Positions 46,777 to 59,540 are shown, numbered from the stretch's first letter. The stretch is DNA of 64,000 bases from Marsupella aquatica (GCA_973895155.1 OZ316891.1:10106001-10170000), one strand, 5' to 3'. Numbers and translations are program-made. The notes: generated by a model not told the origin, from the letters alone.

Positions 46777-49700
46777 ATGGCGTGTAAGATGACGACTATG
46801 AGTGCTTCTGCTGTTGCGTCCGGGCTGTCGAGCTCCGGCGTCGCTGCGCAGAGCCAGAGCAGCAGTAATGCATCATCAGGGGCAGCTTTCGCGAAGAAGG
46901 CGTCGGTTACTCTCGGCAATGGATTGGTGAGCTCTCTCTCCGTCTGCCCATCTCTTCGTGGCGTAGTGGGTCTTAGGGGCCGTGCGTTAATTAAAGCTGA
47001 GCTGGTTGGAGCATTCTTGCGAGCAATGTGAGATGCTCGAGAGCGAGCTGGAGGCTTCGAGCTGAGCTGTGCAAGATTGCGTCAGCTGCAGTGGGTCATT
47101 ACCGTCTGGGTTTTGTGTTCGAGCTATGTATTGTACTCCCGTAGTGGGTGTTTCTGAGATTGTTGGTGACTGCTTCACTCCAGTAGTGGAGCTGAGCGTC
47201 ATTAGTCCTCGAGCATTCTACTGACGGAAATGCTGCACAGAGCTGGAGCAGTTCAGTTCTCCAGATTTACATTGCACTTGTTGCATTGGGTCTTGGTGGA
47301 TGTGTCTGTGTTTTGCGAGAGAAGTCTGCGCGGCAACAATGTTGGGAGAGCTCCGTTTTTTTATGTCGTTCGTCGTATGACCTTGTTTACTGCAACCATA
47401 ATGGTTTTGGTTTTCTTTGTGGGTGGTGTGTGGGTGGTGTGTGGGTCGTTCGGTCAGGTTTATGAAATTCTGACGATGTTTTCCTTTTAGACGTTGTGGG
47501 GTGATGGAGCTGACTTGGGCAAGTCGTTATTTCTCATGGTCATCACAAGAAACAGTGCTTATCCAGGCTCTGAGTTCTAAAGCTTAGTTCCGTTGGTCTG
47601 TCTTGTCGGGTTGCTCTGACTAACGAGGTTTCTCTTCAGTTGCGTTCAATGGAAAGAAATGTTTTCGTTACCTTAGATTGTGTTATGGCGATAAGTGCTG
47701 GAGGTATGTTACTAATCGAATCTGTTTCAATATGTGATTCACTGGTCCTTGCAATGGTGCTGCACTGCTGTCTCATTTGCCGGGGTCGACTTTCATTGAG
47801 AATGTTGTCCCAGGTTGTTCCGAATTTTCGTAATGGCTGTTGATCGCGAAATGTGCACATGTTATGCAGGTTGCTCGCGAGACAGTGGCTGGCTTCCATC
47901 AGAAGAATGAGCTCAGGAGCGCTCTCACAGCCTCAAGAGTGGTCTCCAGGAGACAGGTGAGTCACAATTTTGGAGTCACTTCATCGCGGTCTTTTCATTA
48001 TGGTTATCGAGTGCGTGCTGGAAGCGATCAAGGGTGGGATCTGCGCTGGGAAAGACAGTGAGACGGTATCACGAGTAGTGTAGAAACAACGTCTGTGCCC
48101 TCTTGAGATTCGGGAACTTTGGCTATCGCCTTCTGCTCAGAGACAGCTTTTGAATTGGTTTGTTCAGGCAGGAGCAACTACCGCCGGATATGCCCAGAAA
48201 GCCGAGTACATCTGGATGGATGGTCTGGAAGGGCAGAAAGGAATCAAGTTCAATGAAATGCGGGCCAAGACCAAGGTGATGCAAAAGCCTTTGCCGGCAG
48301 GGTCGATCGACTTCCCCGAGTGGTCCTTCGATGGTTCCAGGTATTGTTTCACTTCGGAACCCATCAATTGATCACCTCCATTCGATTCCATTATTGGACA
48401 AACTGGATATGGATAATTCTCAGGCCTGGCAGGGGTTGCGCAATTCTCGAAGAATCGAATTGCGCAATTCTTTAATCCCATACTGACATGCTAGTACTTG
48501 AAAACTGTACTGGATGAATGTTGGCCATCGAAAGAAACTGCGTGTATCTTTCAGAATATTAGTGACGCCTTGCCCCCCGTGGGCGATGCTGTCGAGTCCT
48601 ACAATTGCAAATCCTGAGAGATATCCGATTCTTTGGAATGTCCAGCGAGTAGGTCTCTGATCTTCATAGTTGAGAATCTTTCTAGGCGTACCTTCTTCTT
48701 GGGCAGCACCCCTTTTTTGGGGACATGACTTGTAACTAGATTCCTGAGAGAGTTCGAAATGAACGGACCCCACCAATTCCTGCCCGATAGAGGAGTACTT
48801 GTAGTAGTGCGAGTCGTGTGCAGTCTAATTCAACCTTCAAGAAAGGACGGACACAACGTCCAAATCTTCGCCTTGTTCATCGTCATCATTAAATCCCGTA
48901 GTGAAGGGTCGAGCAGTTGGTGATCCCGTAATAGTGCAGTGAAATGGTCGCGCATTGGATGATCCTGTGGTAATTCCGTGAAAGGGTCAAGCACTGGGTG
49001 ATCCCGGAATAAATGCAGTGATGGGTCGAATATCGGGTGATCAACGGGGACAGCAGGCTTTGGAATTGCCACCCACCGTAGAAATACGTTTCTGAAATAT
49101 TTTCATGTTCCGTTTCATCCCTCTGAATTTCAGCACACCAAGGGCATGTACAGACCGAATGACGCTTGGATTTGGCCTTGGGGTAAATTTACATGAGAAT
49201 GTGAGAAACAGCTGATACAGAAATGGGTATGAGATTATGAGGAGCATTCGACCTAATCAGGGAGTCCTGTCGAAAGACTCAAACGTGGAGGGAGGAGTAA
49301 AGGATGCTTTATCGGAGGATTAGGCTGGGATCGGTGTCGGCCCTCATGTGGAATGTTTGAAGTAATATCGCCCACATTCATGAAGGGTTTAGAATCTGTC
49401 CAAACTGTTTTGAGTCCCTGAGAGGACAGATGAAATTTGTATTTCACGGACCCAATCGGTGCATCGGAGAGAGACCAGAAACATGTAGTAAAATCTTTTC
49501 AGGGATATGACTTCCTATAGTTCCCGCCAGAGCTTTGATCAGCCACAACTGCGAGTGAGGATTGAATTTGCAAAGCATTTTTGAAATATTATTTTTGATA
49601 ATTTGAAAGTCCACAAATTATCAGCCGTGAAAGGGTACATTGAACGCATAACGATGAGGAGCATGGACGAACCAAAAGATTCAGCCTTGTTGTTGGCAAG

Positions 49701-50925
49701 GAGAGTTTTTGAGTAAGGAGGGAGCGTCTTGAATTTCCAGGAACAGTAGCTGAACTTTGCCGTGGTGATGATGAATTGTGAAAAACAGCACAGGGCAGGC
49801 GGAAGGAAACAACTCAGACTGCATTCTCAAGCCAGTCTTCTCTTGCCCCGACCCAATTCGTGGTGGCGACAGCGTACTGGTCCTCTGCGAAGTTCTGACT
49901 CCGGATGGAAAGCCGCATCCCACCAACACACGGCGCAAGGTGGTGGACCTTCTGTCCGATGAGGTCTTGGCGCAAGAAACCTTGTTCGGGTTTGAGCAGG
50001 AATATACCATGTTCGCCAAGAGCGGCCAGCCTTACGGGTGGCCCGAGAGCGGCTACCCTGCTCCCCAAGGCCCTTTCTACTGCGGTGTTGGTCTGGAAGC
50101 TGTTTACGGTAGACCCGTCGTCGAAGCTCATTTGGATGCCTGCGTCAAGGTGAGCACTCCGCCCACTTCGCTGTCTGAATGACTATTTCATGACTGCTAA
50201 AAGCAAGGAATTTACTGATATTCAATTTTTTTCTGGTTTAAGTTTTTCCTTCTGTCATAACGGCTTCTATAAAATTCCCAGTGCATTCTCCTGTTTTTGA
50301 TTTGAGCAGTGAGGATTTGATGACTTTCTGTGTCTCATGCTTATGTCGCTTATTCTGGTTAGAAGACTAACAATTATCCCGTGAGTGGGTGTGAACAACC
50401 AAACAGGCAGGGTTGATGATCAGCGGCATCAACGCAGAAGTGATGCCCGGGCAGTGGGAGTTCCAGATCGGCCCAGCAGGGCCTCTGCAGGTGGGGGATC
50501 ATGTCATGATCGCCCGTTACCTGCTCCACCGGTTAGGTGAGGACTTTGGAATCATTTCCACATTTGAGCCAAAGCCCATGCAAGGAGACTGGAATGGAGC
50601 TGGTGCCCACACCAACTATTCCACCAAAGCTATGCGAGAGGAGGGTGGAATGGAGGCCATATTGGCGGCCATTAAGAAGCTATCTATGAAGCACCCAGAG
50701 CACATTGCTGAGTATGGTATTGGTAATGAGAAGCGTCTGACAGGTAAGCATGAGACGGCCAACATGAATACCTTCAAGTACGGTGTTGCGGATCGTGGTG
50801 CTTCCATCCGAATCCCCCTCCCCGTGCAACTGGCCAACAAAGGCTACTTGGAAGACCGAAGGCCTGCAGCCAATGTAGACCCATATGTGGTTACTAGGAT
50901 GCTCATCCAAACCACATTGTGCTAA
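46777..50925 (+). CDS. Glutamine synthetase, GSIIB type, probably plastid-targeted
   Basis: The enzyme makes glutamine from glutamate, ammonia and ATP. Exons 46777-46926, 47870-47956, 48168-48340, 49789-50149 and 50407-50925 (TAA) join in phase to 429 residues. Residues 1 to about 83 are Ser/Ala-rich and nearly free of acid residues, like an organelle transit peptide. The core starts at [10 protein letters not shown]. Signature motifs are intact: FDGSSTGQA across the exon 3/4 junction, [10 protein letters not shown] (catalytic Glu), [52 protein letters not shown] and [16 protein letters not shown]. The phrases [42 protein letters not shown] and RIPLPVQ agree with the bacterial-like GSIIB branch, not with ordinary plant GS1/GS2. 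Published phylogenies trace this branch to an old gene transfer from bacteria and find it in algae and non-flowering plants. Plastid rather than mitochondrial import is inferred. Confidence 0.93.
48895..49050. repeat. 45-bp minisatellite inside GSIIB intron 3
   Basis: About four diverged 45-base units, each with GGGTGATCC and GTGAAGGGTCGAGCA-like phrases. Because the unit is a multiple of three, the minus strand stays open and encodes a repeating DHP-x-x-DPF-x-x-L-x-R pattern. I take this as a consequence of the repeat, not a gene. Confidence 0.75.
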
Positions 50926-51835
50926 ACTAAAGATCTGTGCTCAACCAGCTTGCTTTGCTGCCTTCCTGGTTTGACGTACTCAACACAGATGGACAGCAGA
51001 CTGGATTTGGGCCACCGTCACGTGATCCAGAGATGATTCTCAATTATGTAAAATGATGCAATGGAGGACAGGCTGAACAACCTCTCGTGGTAGTCACACA
51101 GCAGATATTAGGCTTCACAGGCTTATCAAGCAACCATCCGGAGAGACATTGCTGAAGAAAGGTTCTGAGGCAGGACGGTTGAAGAATTTTGGAATCGAGA
51201 ATGGACTGATTTGATGCATAGATGGACATAACGCTACTGTAGTGTAGTACTCAATCATTGTAGTCAAGTATTTTTATGTAGTACTGCAGGTCAGCGAGAG
51301 ACGTTTGGGGAGACTCCTTTGTTGCGTAGGCTTCATTTATCAATTATCTCGACCAGACCAGCTACCATGCATTGTGGAGCAGTAAACTGATTCTTTCGTC
51401 TCTTCCTTGCCTGTCCAGTGATTTTCTTCATTCTGCAGTAGTAGTAGGAGTAGTAGTAGTCTTAGAACAGTTTCTTGTCTCAACTAATCTTTTCGAAACT
51501 TCTAGGCATCATTTTCATTCATGGTCTATCACTACAGAAGTTAACTCAAACCAAATTTGAAATTCAGAGAGATTAAAGGAATCGAGAATAACTTAAGAGC
51601 CCCATGTCGTTCTTTTATTTCCTGTGAAACTTCTGTGCACATGAACATTTACAGTATCATGTCTGCCCCACTACCTAGACGACCTGGTTGTCACCAAGCG
51701 GGCTTCAATCACAGGAGGAAATTAGGGAGCATCATCAAAGTGCCTGATTGTAACATTGTCGCTGAATTCTACTGGGAAGTTGCCATCAGGCAAGCCGATG
51801 TGGCTGGCAAAGAAGATTTTGGCCAGGGTTCCACC

Positions 51836-52007
51836 GTGTCTGGGAATGGGCTTAATTTTTTTGCCTATGTCCACATGTCCACATACTCGAAGTTGATTGG
51901 TTGCAGGTAGGAAGGCTAGAGGTGTCTGGGAATGGGCTTAGTTGTGTTCCCTATGTCCACATGTCCACATACTCGAAGTTGATTGGTTGCAGGTAGGAAG
52001 GCTAGAG
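51836..52007. repeat. Tandem duplication of an 86-bp unit
   Basis: GTGTCTGGGAATGGGCTTA at 51836 recurs at 51922. Both copies continue through CCACATACTCGAAGTTGATT to AGGAAGGCTAGAG with few differences. Confidence 0.9.
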
Positions 52008-52384
52008 TGGTAGAGAGACTAATACTGAGATTGCCTACCCCATTGATCAACATTGCCGATCAGGGGCAGTCGTGATTCCATGTCAAAGAAACTAGGCCCT
52101 GAGCCAATGGCACTATTCTACCAAGCCTTACACCACCTTCCCCTCCATTGTGTTCAAAGCAAACTTTGGTGGATGCAGACACTAAAATGAGTGAATAATA
52201 TTCTAAAGAAAGTTGCTTTTGGTGCAACTTTTGTAGAAGTAGAGAAAAAGAAATCACTAAACTTCTCTAACCATGCATGAGTGTTGTCATTCTTTAAAAT
52301 ACTTTTAATTACTTTGTCATTAAAGATATTTCAATTGACAATGATGCCACAATTTTTTTGTAATTAAAAATATGCCACGAGTTT

Positions 52385-52690
52385 ATGTATGGACTGCAAG
52401 TGCACCAACGTAAGCAAAATAAACACATACGAGAACTTATGTATGGACTGCAACTGCACCAAAGGGAGCAAAATAAACACATACAAAAACTTATGTATGG
52501 ACTGCAAGTGCACCAACGTAAGCAAAATAAACATATACAAAAACTCTTACATCTTCCTAAATATAATAAAAACACTGACAATATTTTCAATTAGAATATC
52601 TTTAGTGTGAATTTTATGTATGGACTGCAAGTGCAACATGGTAAGCAAAATAAACATATACAAAAACTCTGACATCTTCCTAAATATACT
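52385..52690. repeat. 54-bp minisatellite, three copies plus an extended fourth
   Basis: TGTATGGACTGCAAGTGCAC with CAAAATAAACA and ATACAAAAAC recurs at a 54-base period from 52386 to about 52545. A fourth copy starts at 52617. The flank after copy 3 (ACATCTTCCTAAATATA through ATCTTTAGTGTGAAT) is repeated after copy 4. A period divisible by three leaves frames open on both strands with an 18-residue repeating peptide, which I treat as incidental. Confidence 0.85.
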
Positions 52691-53413
52691 AAAAAAACTA
52701 ACAATATTGTCAATTATAACATCTTTAGTGTGAATGTAGGTCAAAGTTGTTCTTTAAAATAACCTTGCATGCCCTAGAAAAATCTAGATGTTCATCCTAG
52801 TCTTACAGTGATATGTTATTGACTGTTGCATAGTATTTGATAGGATTGAGTATGAAAAATTCAGCATATGTCAAATAAAAGTACATGTAGCATAATGACT
52901 AGAAATTTAATACAAGTGCACAAGTTTTAAAAAGTTGTGCACTTAAGGTACAAATTTCACTTGCCTTAATGACACTCAAATAAATAAAATTTGTGTACAG
53001 AAGATACTCTCTTGCCTAAAATTGTGTACCTTCATGCCTAAAACTGTGCAGGAAGGTAGAGAAGATCTTCTCTTGCCTTAGATAATGACAATAAAAACTA
53101 TAAGCTTAGCAAATAAAAATATGAGGAGAATTTAAAGTAGTACACATATCAAAATATAAATTCTCTGTCATGCATTAGAATGGGCAGAAATTCCATAAAA
53201 TTTGCTAAAAGAGATGAAGTAACTATATTGAAAACTAAATGTAATGGGGAAAGAGAGCTCTAGCATAGCAAGATAAACAACATTTAAGAGGGGTACCAAA
53301 ATAATTTGAAATCTAAATCATACGAGTGATGCACCCTATTATGGCATTGCACATTGAAGTAAAATTACATTGAAAGGTGTATTGTCCATACAGTCAAAAT
53401 ATATACACAAAGA

Positions 53414-53537
53414 GACTCGGATTCAATCCTTCAGCAGCTACGTTTACAAGGTTTCGATGTAGATTGCATCATCCGGACTCGAATTCAATACTCCAGCAGC
53501 TACGTTTACGAGGTTTCGATGTAGATTGCATCATCCG
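53414..53537. repeat. Tandem duplication of a 62-bp unit
   Basis: Copies begin with GACTCG at 53414 and 53476 and share CAGCAGCTACGTTTAC and GGTTTCGATGTAGATTGCAT. Confidence 0.9.
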
Positions 53538-54630
53538 AGGAACAACAGTGAAAATCTGGAAGAAGAGATGGCAGATCTGCAAGGCCCAGACATTTTCCCG
53601 CCAAATCGAAACACTGTCATATTCGATTCGTCTCGACTCTGCTTGTGCAAAACTCCTTAGTTGCCCCTCTGCTTTGTTGGATCTTGGCTAGTATTGAAGA
53701 ATGAGACATTTGCGCATTTGCCACTGGAGCTCGATTGACGCTCCCTCGCTGTGCCAGGATTGCTCATTCCGGGTATATTTCTTCGTCATGGCCGTCATTC
53801 TTTCTCTTGGAAAGCACATTCAGAAGTCCGAACAGCGCTAGTGATCCTCTCTCTTTCACAAGGAAAGAGCGCTTTCTTTTGGTTTTGTAACGGCAAGAGA
53901 CAAAACTTCGTTATTGACTAGTTCTCCTGCTTTCTGTACTTAGCAGGTTCATCATCGGAATCCGAAGGCTGAGAAGAAGAATTCCAATCTCCAGACTACC
54001 ATTTAGTGGGCTGGACTGCGGCTGAATTCCACCGCATTCGCAGCCTGCTTGGATTCATTCGTCGACTTTCATCGACAATCCTCAACCTGGTTGGACAGAA
54101 ATGTATCTCTGAGCCCATCATGCTGCTGCCAAGACGAGCCAGGAAATAATGTGCTTCCTGAGTCTAAACGTTTCCGTGGACTTCTCGAGGTCATCCTCTT
54201 GGTGCTCCGCTTTTGGGCTGCGAAAATTTGCGCAAAATGCACAATCTCGTAGGCAGCTTGCTTTATTCAAACTAGCTGCATCCGCCTCCAGAAGGGGAAT
54301 TTTCAGCTTCCAAATGGACTACAAAGAAAATCTTTTTCTCCCCTTCGATTTATTGCCCCTTTAATTGCCTCAGACCCCAGCCCATGTAATATTTCTTTAC
54401 ATGTGGCGCTTGTTTAGGGTTTGAGGGCTTCTTCAATAAAAGATTTCAAAATGCAATAAAACATGTCTATATTTGGTACAAGGCCAATTTTCTAGATGTT
54501 GGAGGATGTGTATATCTTCTTCGCTTGGATCTCAGACAACCCTCTGGACTCACTAAATTAGTTCCGACCCTTCTCCAGTAATGCAGTGTGTACTGTAATC
54601 TTAGGTATTTCGTCTGTGTCCTTGTGGCAG

Positions 54631-56657
54631 GTCAGGGACAACCTTAGTGTGAAAATGCATAAGAGATCGACTGGCTCGACTGCTGTATGGCCCGACAACG
54701 ATCTCGTAGGCGAGCTGGAGAAGCTGCCTCCGAAGCACAAGGAGGAGCAGGCAGCTCTGCTGGCGAGCTACAGGGAACATTACAGTCATTGGCATTTTCA
54801 GCTTAAGTAATAACTGAACCCTTCTCCTAAACCCATTTGGACATCTACTGCATCACCTATTACACACTTTGATCGGAATTTGAACTGAATTGGAAACCGT
54901 TGCTCTCTTATTTACGCAGGTGTGGGTTTGGTCTGTTGCTGTATGGGTTTGGGTCCAAAAAGGCCCTGCTGGAGGACTTTGCGTCATCGGCCCTCACTGA
55001 TGGTCCAGCAGTGGTCGTCAATGGCTATCTTCCGACCGTAAAAGTCAAGCATGTATGTAGTATAGGATCTACAATTGCTAATTCCAATTCCTTTTAAATT
55101 TCAGCTTACACGGATTTGGAGAAAGGATTTCTTGACTTGTGCATGCCCAGATAGTTCTCAAATTAAACCTCTTTACGAATTCAATTTCCCTTAGACATTT
55201 CAAATTTTTCATACATTTCAGTTTCTGTTGCATTGTGCTTTTTAGGAATCCTCGAGTTCATAATTGAGGCTCACGAGAGTTTCGGATGCTAATGAGTCTG
55301 CAACAATTGACCGAGAACTGGGTCAATCTTTGGGCAGGTAGTGTTCACGATTGCAAATGCTTTATGGGAAAGCAATGCTGCTGCGAACGGAGGCTCCGCC
55401 AAGCGGAAGAAAATCCATGCCGGTCAACCTTTGAGTTCACAGAGTTTGGAAGATCTTCTCGTCTTTCTCCAGGGCCAATCTGAGAGTGAATTTGTGTATG
55501 TTCTGGTTCATAATATCGATGGACCAGGTGTTCGTGATGATGACATCCAACGTACACTAGCTGTTGTAGCAGCCTGCCCATGTGTTCGTTTTGTGGCATC
55601 AGTCGACAATGTGAACGCGCCTCTGTGTATGCTCCCTTCCTTGATAACTTAGAGACGAGATCTCTACGGAAATTGTAATTCATTAAAGTTTTGCATGAAT
55701 GAATTTTATGATATGTGCGAGTTCATCTCTTGTGTGCTTCGGCAGTTCCCCTTTGCAATTATCAGTTGCTGCTGTCTCATTGACCTATTAGTCAGAACGC
55801 CAATTGTTTCTGTATTACCAGCTCACACCTCGGCCTCAGTTGGCTATTCAATCAGGAAGCCGCGGTATTGAGTGGTTCTGTTGCTGATCTGACCGTCTGG
55901 GCTTTGCCCTATACATGTTGTAACATCCAAAGCCTGACAGTTTTAAATCTTTGGTTTGAAGTATGGGACAAGCAGATGGCCAATGCTAAATTCAATTGGT
56001 GGTGGCATCACACTCCCACTTATTCTCATTATTCTCTTGAAGGGACTTACCTGCCGATACTATTAACAACTAGCGGCTCATTGGAGAGCGCCAGGAGTGC
56101 TGGGCTGGTCCTCAAAAGCTTAACGCCCAATGCTCAAAGCGTTTTTAAAACGTTAGCCGAATATCAACTTGCTCATCCTGATGAAAGCGGTATTTACTTT
56201 AGCTCACATGACATCCTCTTTGCCTTTAATTATGTTAAATTGCACTTCACCTCTTTATTAATGTGTAGCACATGCTAGTTTGCTTTCCGAGCTCAGCTGA
56301 CGTTGTTCCTTTGTCTGAACTTCTTGTGCCTTTTCTCGTGTCACTCATTTTGTTTTAGTTGCGTCGAACCAATTGAAAGCCAGACTTTCTAATAGTCGTT
56401 TCACATAATGTAGATTGCGTGCAATGTCTCACAACTTGTGCGTGTGATATACAGGATTGCCATTGCATCAACTATACACGTCTTGCCGTGACCAATTTCT
56501 GGTGAGCAGTGAACTCACTCTTAGAGCACATTTGACAGAGTTCAAGGACCACGAGCTAGTTCGCTGGAGAAGAGGATCAGATGGTCAGGATTGCCTTCAT
56601 ATTCCATTGACAATAGATGCACTGACGAAACTTCTTCAAGATGTGTTTCCCTCGTAG
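54631..56657 (+). CDS. ORC2: Origin recognition complex subunit 2 (N-terminus not found)
   Basis: ORC2 is part of the six-subunit complex that marks replication origins in the nucleus and loads MCM. Exons 54631-54806, 54920-55052, 55338-55626, 55962-56189 and 56455-56657 (TAG) join in phase to 342 residues. The sequence is collinear with plant ORC2: [27 protein letters not shown], split here by the first intron; [78 protein letters not shown]; and the winged-helix end [11 protein letters not shown]. The AAA-like nucleotide site is the degenerate GFGSKK typical of ORC2. Exon 54631 opens at an acceptor (GTGGCAG), so at least one 5' exon is missing from my model. An internal ATG at 54655 is an alternative start. 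The domains present show no lesions. Confidence 0.9.
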
Positions 56658-57244
56658 CCGTTCAATCATGAATAAGATCATGAGTCTCAATGGATAAGGC
56701 AAGATTCACCTAGTCGTCTTATCCGCTCTATTTGATTTCGTCGTTGTAAGATGTTGATGGCTGTCCATGTCATTTTATTATTGTTTGACTGAAACCACTT
56801 ATAGTTACGGCAGCGGGGAAAATTTGGAACATTGAAGGGTACGGCAGATGTTTCAGAGTTTTAATACCTTACACATGCTTTTCCATTACAGTAGAAAATG
56901 GGGACGATTAAGTCAAACTAAACAGATGTTCACGAACCAAGCACTACCGAACGATAGTTGACTTCTCTTTTTAGAGTCTTTTATCATCAATCATCATTGG
57001 CATCTTGATATACAATCTAGAGCCCACTGTAGTCCTGAGAGGAAATATACATACTACCAAGCTAGAGTCAGGAAGGCTCTACTTTGATGAATCTCCAGAA
57101 CAACCTTTGCCGCGCCGCGAGCTCTACCTCACTTCACAGTATTTCTATTCTTCACCTTCTGTTAATATCCGAGTCCTGCAAAACTTACTTCTATCCCGCT
57201 TGACTTGAGGGCTTTCACTTGTAACACAGGACTTGAAGATACAC

Positions 57245-59116
57245 TCAAGCGAGAAGCTCAAAAGAATTCAGAACTTGATGTAAGGCGTCATTGAGTCCTT
57301 GTGATGCTGGAGCCACTGGACCATCCGTAAAAATAATGTTTAGGATGTATAACTTGTAACCAGCTATAGTTACTGATGTGAGAACTCTTTTGCTGCCTCT
57401 GGTTGTGTCGAGTGTATACTCCAATGAGTAGAGTGGGATATTGTCCCTTAGTTTCCTCTCAAGCACCGTGATAATTTGTACATCCTTTGTACTAGGCTGC
57501 AACGACACGATTCACAATCTTAGTCTTTTTCCAACAATCTTTGCAATGACAGGATTTGGATCACCCATGCTTATGAACTCTAAGGCTATCGGAGATCTAA
57601 ATTGGATACCTTGTCTTGCTCGGCCTTGACAAGCTTCTTGACGATATCATCTACTGTACCAAAACCATCCAAAGATGCAATGCGCACAGGAGCCACTGTC
57701 ACTCCTATGTTGTTGCTTCTTGATGTGGGATCCTCAAAGAATATCGATGCACCTGGCTTGTCCACCTTCATCACCCAGCCATCGCAAAGAAATGTTATTA
57801 ACATTCCAAACCTCAGTAGCTCACATTGGTCTGTAAGGCCCATTCACTCTCTCGCGTCACTTGCTTACGTTAAGGTTGAGATTATACTTGCACAGGTTGT
57901 GATACAGGGAGCAAGGAGGAACCGGGGAATGCTACCCACTCACCTTGTTCCATGGAGCGGGACGCATCATTGTGAAACCATCCCTGCTGTCGCTGTAAAG
58001 CTCCAGGGGAACGTCCTTTATTGTATCTGCACACTGGGTCGACAGCTCTATCAGCGATTCCCTAAGTACCAAATTTCTACGAAGCAAAATTCACACTTGC
58101 GATAGAGTCACATCACGTTACAAGCATAGTTCCTCTCCACAAAAAAAATTCAGGAAAGAGCTATTACTCAAACTTTCGTGTCACCATTGTTAAGGTCTGT
58201 TCATACGTGCTGTTAGGTCCAACATCACTCAAAACTCACAAAAAGTCCTCGCACTGCCATTGCTTTTCATCGAATATTCTAATTTTTTTCCTAACATATA
58301 CCCTCTTTATGGCATACTTTTGTCCCTTGCAGATACTGAGGATCGGGGGAATTTTTACTCATTGATTCTACAATCGAATTCCCAAATTCTTCTCTCGGGC
58401 CGATTCATTACATGAAATTGCCCAATTTTTCCTGGAACCCATGTTACCCCACAACAGCTCTGTCTCAAACGTTTGTTCAAGGCTTTAAGTCTACTGAAGA
58501 GTTACTTTCTTTGCCTAATCCACTTAGCTATTTCCAGTTTCTTACTTGTAGCATTTTTGTCTTCAACTTTCTGCTGCCCAAACTGGGGATGTAGACTTTT
58601 CAAATCCATTCAATCTACACAATAGAATCTAAATCGCAGCATCATCCCCTCCAATGGCAAATACCAGGTAAACCCAGAAGGCTTCCTACAGGACAATCAT
58701 CAACCGCTTCAATCACAACACGAAAATAACTCACCCTCGGCTGGAGCAGCAGCAGCAGCTGGTTCAACTGAAGTCCACGATGAATCGCAAGCACAGGAGA
58801 GAAAAAATGAAGACGCTATGAATTCTCGTCGTCCGCCTGACGAGCCCTCCTCTGTCCTCTCCAGTGCGAATCCCCCGGCTGGAAACATTCCTCTCTCAGG
58901 GCCATCCGAATCTGAACAACCAGAGAGAGATGGCATCTCTTGCAAATGCTGTTCTTGGAGGCTGGTTTCCTTGGATAACCTCACACCCACGGGGCCCGGT
59001 TGTCTGGCAGCTATCCTGACTCCAAAAGGAGCCTGGTAGGCCAGTGTCCTCGAGACAGTGCCCCTCCATGCCGTGTCAATCGACGCAATGCTTCCAAAAC
59101 TGCTTATCGTCGCCAT
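57245..59116 (-). CDS. PsbP-domain protein of the thylakoid lumen
   Basis: Exon 1 is 59116-58735, followed by 58061-57944, 57765-57610 and 57496-57245 (TGA). The N-terminus (MATISSFGSIAS) is Ser/Ala-rich like a chloroplast transit peptide. Near residue 99 comes RREFIASSFFLSCAC, then an Ala-rich stretch: a twin-arginine signal for Tat import into the lumen. The mature part is a PsbP domain: DGFTMMRPAPWNK, VDKPGASIFFEDP, NNIGVTVAPVRI, FGTVDDIVKKLVKAE, LEYTLDTTRG, KRVLTSVTIAGYKLYILNI and a final VLNSFELL. Such proteins assist photosystem assembly or related electron-transport complexes; the exact subfamily is not determined. Exons 2-4 join in phase. The exon 1 donor (GAGG|GTGAGT) and exon 2 acceptor (TTAG|GG) are off by one base, so a small exon was missed, another acceptor is used, or there is a frameshift. 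It is tail-to-tail with ORC2, 587 bases apart. Confidence 0.85.
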
Positions 59117-59540
59117 AGAGAAAGAAATCAGCACCTCTGGGAGCTCAGTCTGTGTGGTATTTCGGACAGCGGACGACCAGTAATAAAGCGAGCTCTCCCT
59201 CCACGCAGTGATACGCCCTCTCACGCCATAACCATGCCCATGGTCCAAGCTCCCGTGCAAGAATGTGTGTCAACAGGCTCACTTCTGCTGAATTTCGAGA
59301 CACTCGTCCCTAATCTTTCCCTTGTGTTTCTCCTCTATTGTTTGTACGTGCTCCTCCTTGTGCACCATAGATTTGTTCTTCCAGCATTGATCTTTCCCCC
59401 TCTTCCGTCCCAAGCCCTCAAGCTTTTGAAATTCGAATGGGACTAGAAAAGCAATTTGGCCGAGGACGAGAGTGATTCCACTTCTGGGTGTTGGAGGTGA
59501 GGCAGTTTTGATGGATGGGAAGTGCTCCCAAAAAGCTTAC

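Larger units (their letters stand above)
50926..54630. other. Intergenic with several minisatellites, no recognisable gene
   Basis: Beyond the repeats listed separately (51836-52007, 52385-52690, 53414-53537) I find no gene. The missing first exon(s) of ORC2 should lie towards the right end, but no sequence like the usual N-terminal motif could be picked out. Confidence 0.45.

Noticed and set aside
52385-52690. CRISPR-like array of regular repeats
   Set aside because: The copies are directly adjacent without unique spacers, and the DNA is plant nuclear. It is a minisatellite.
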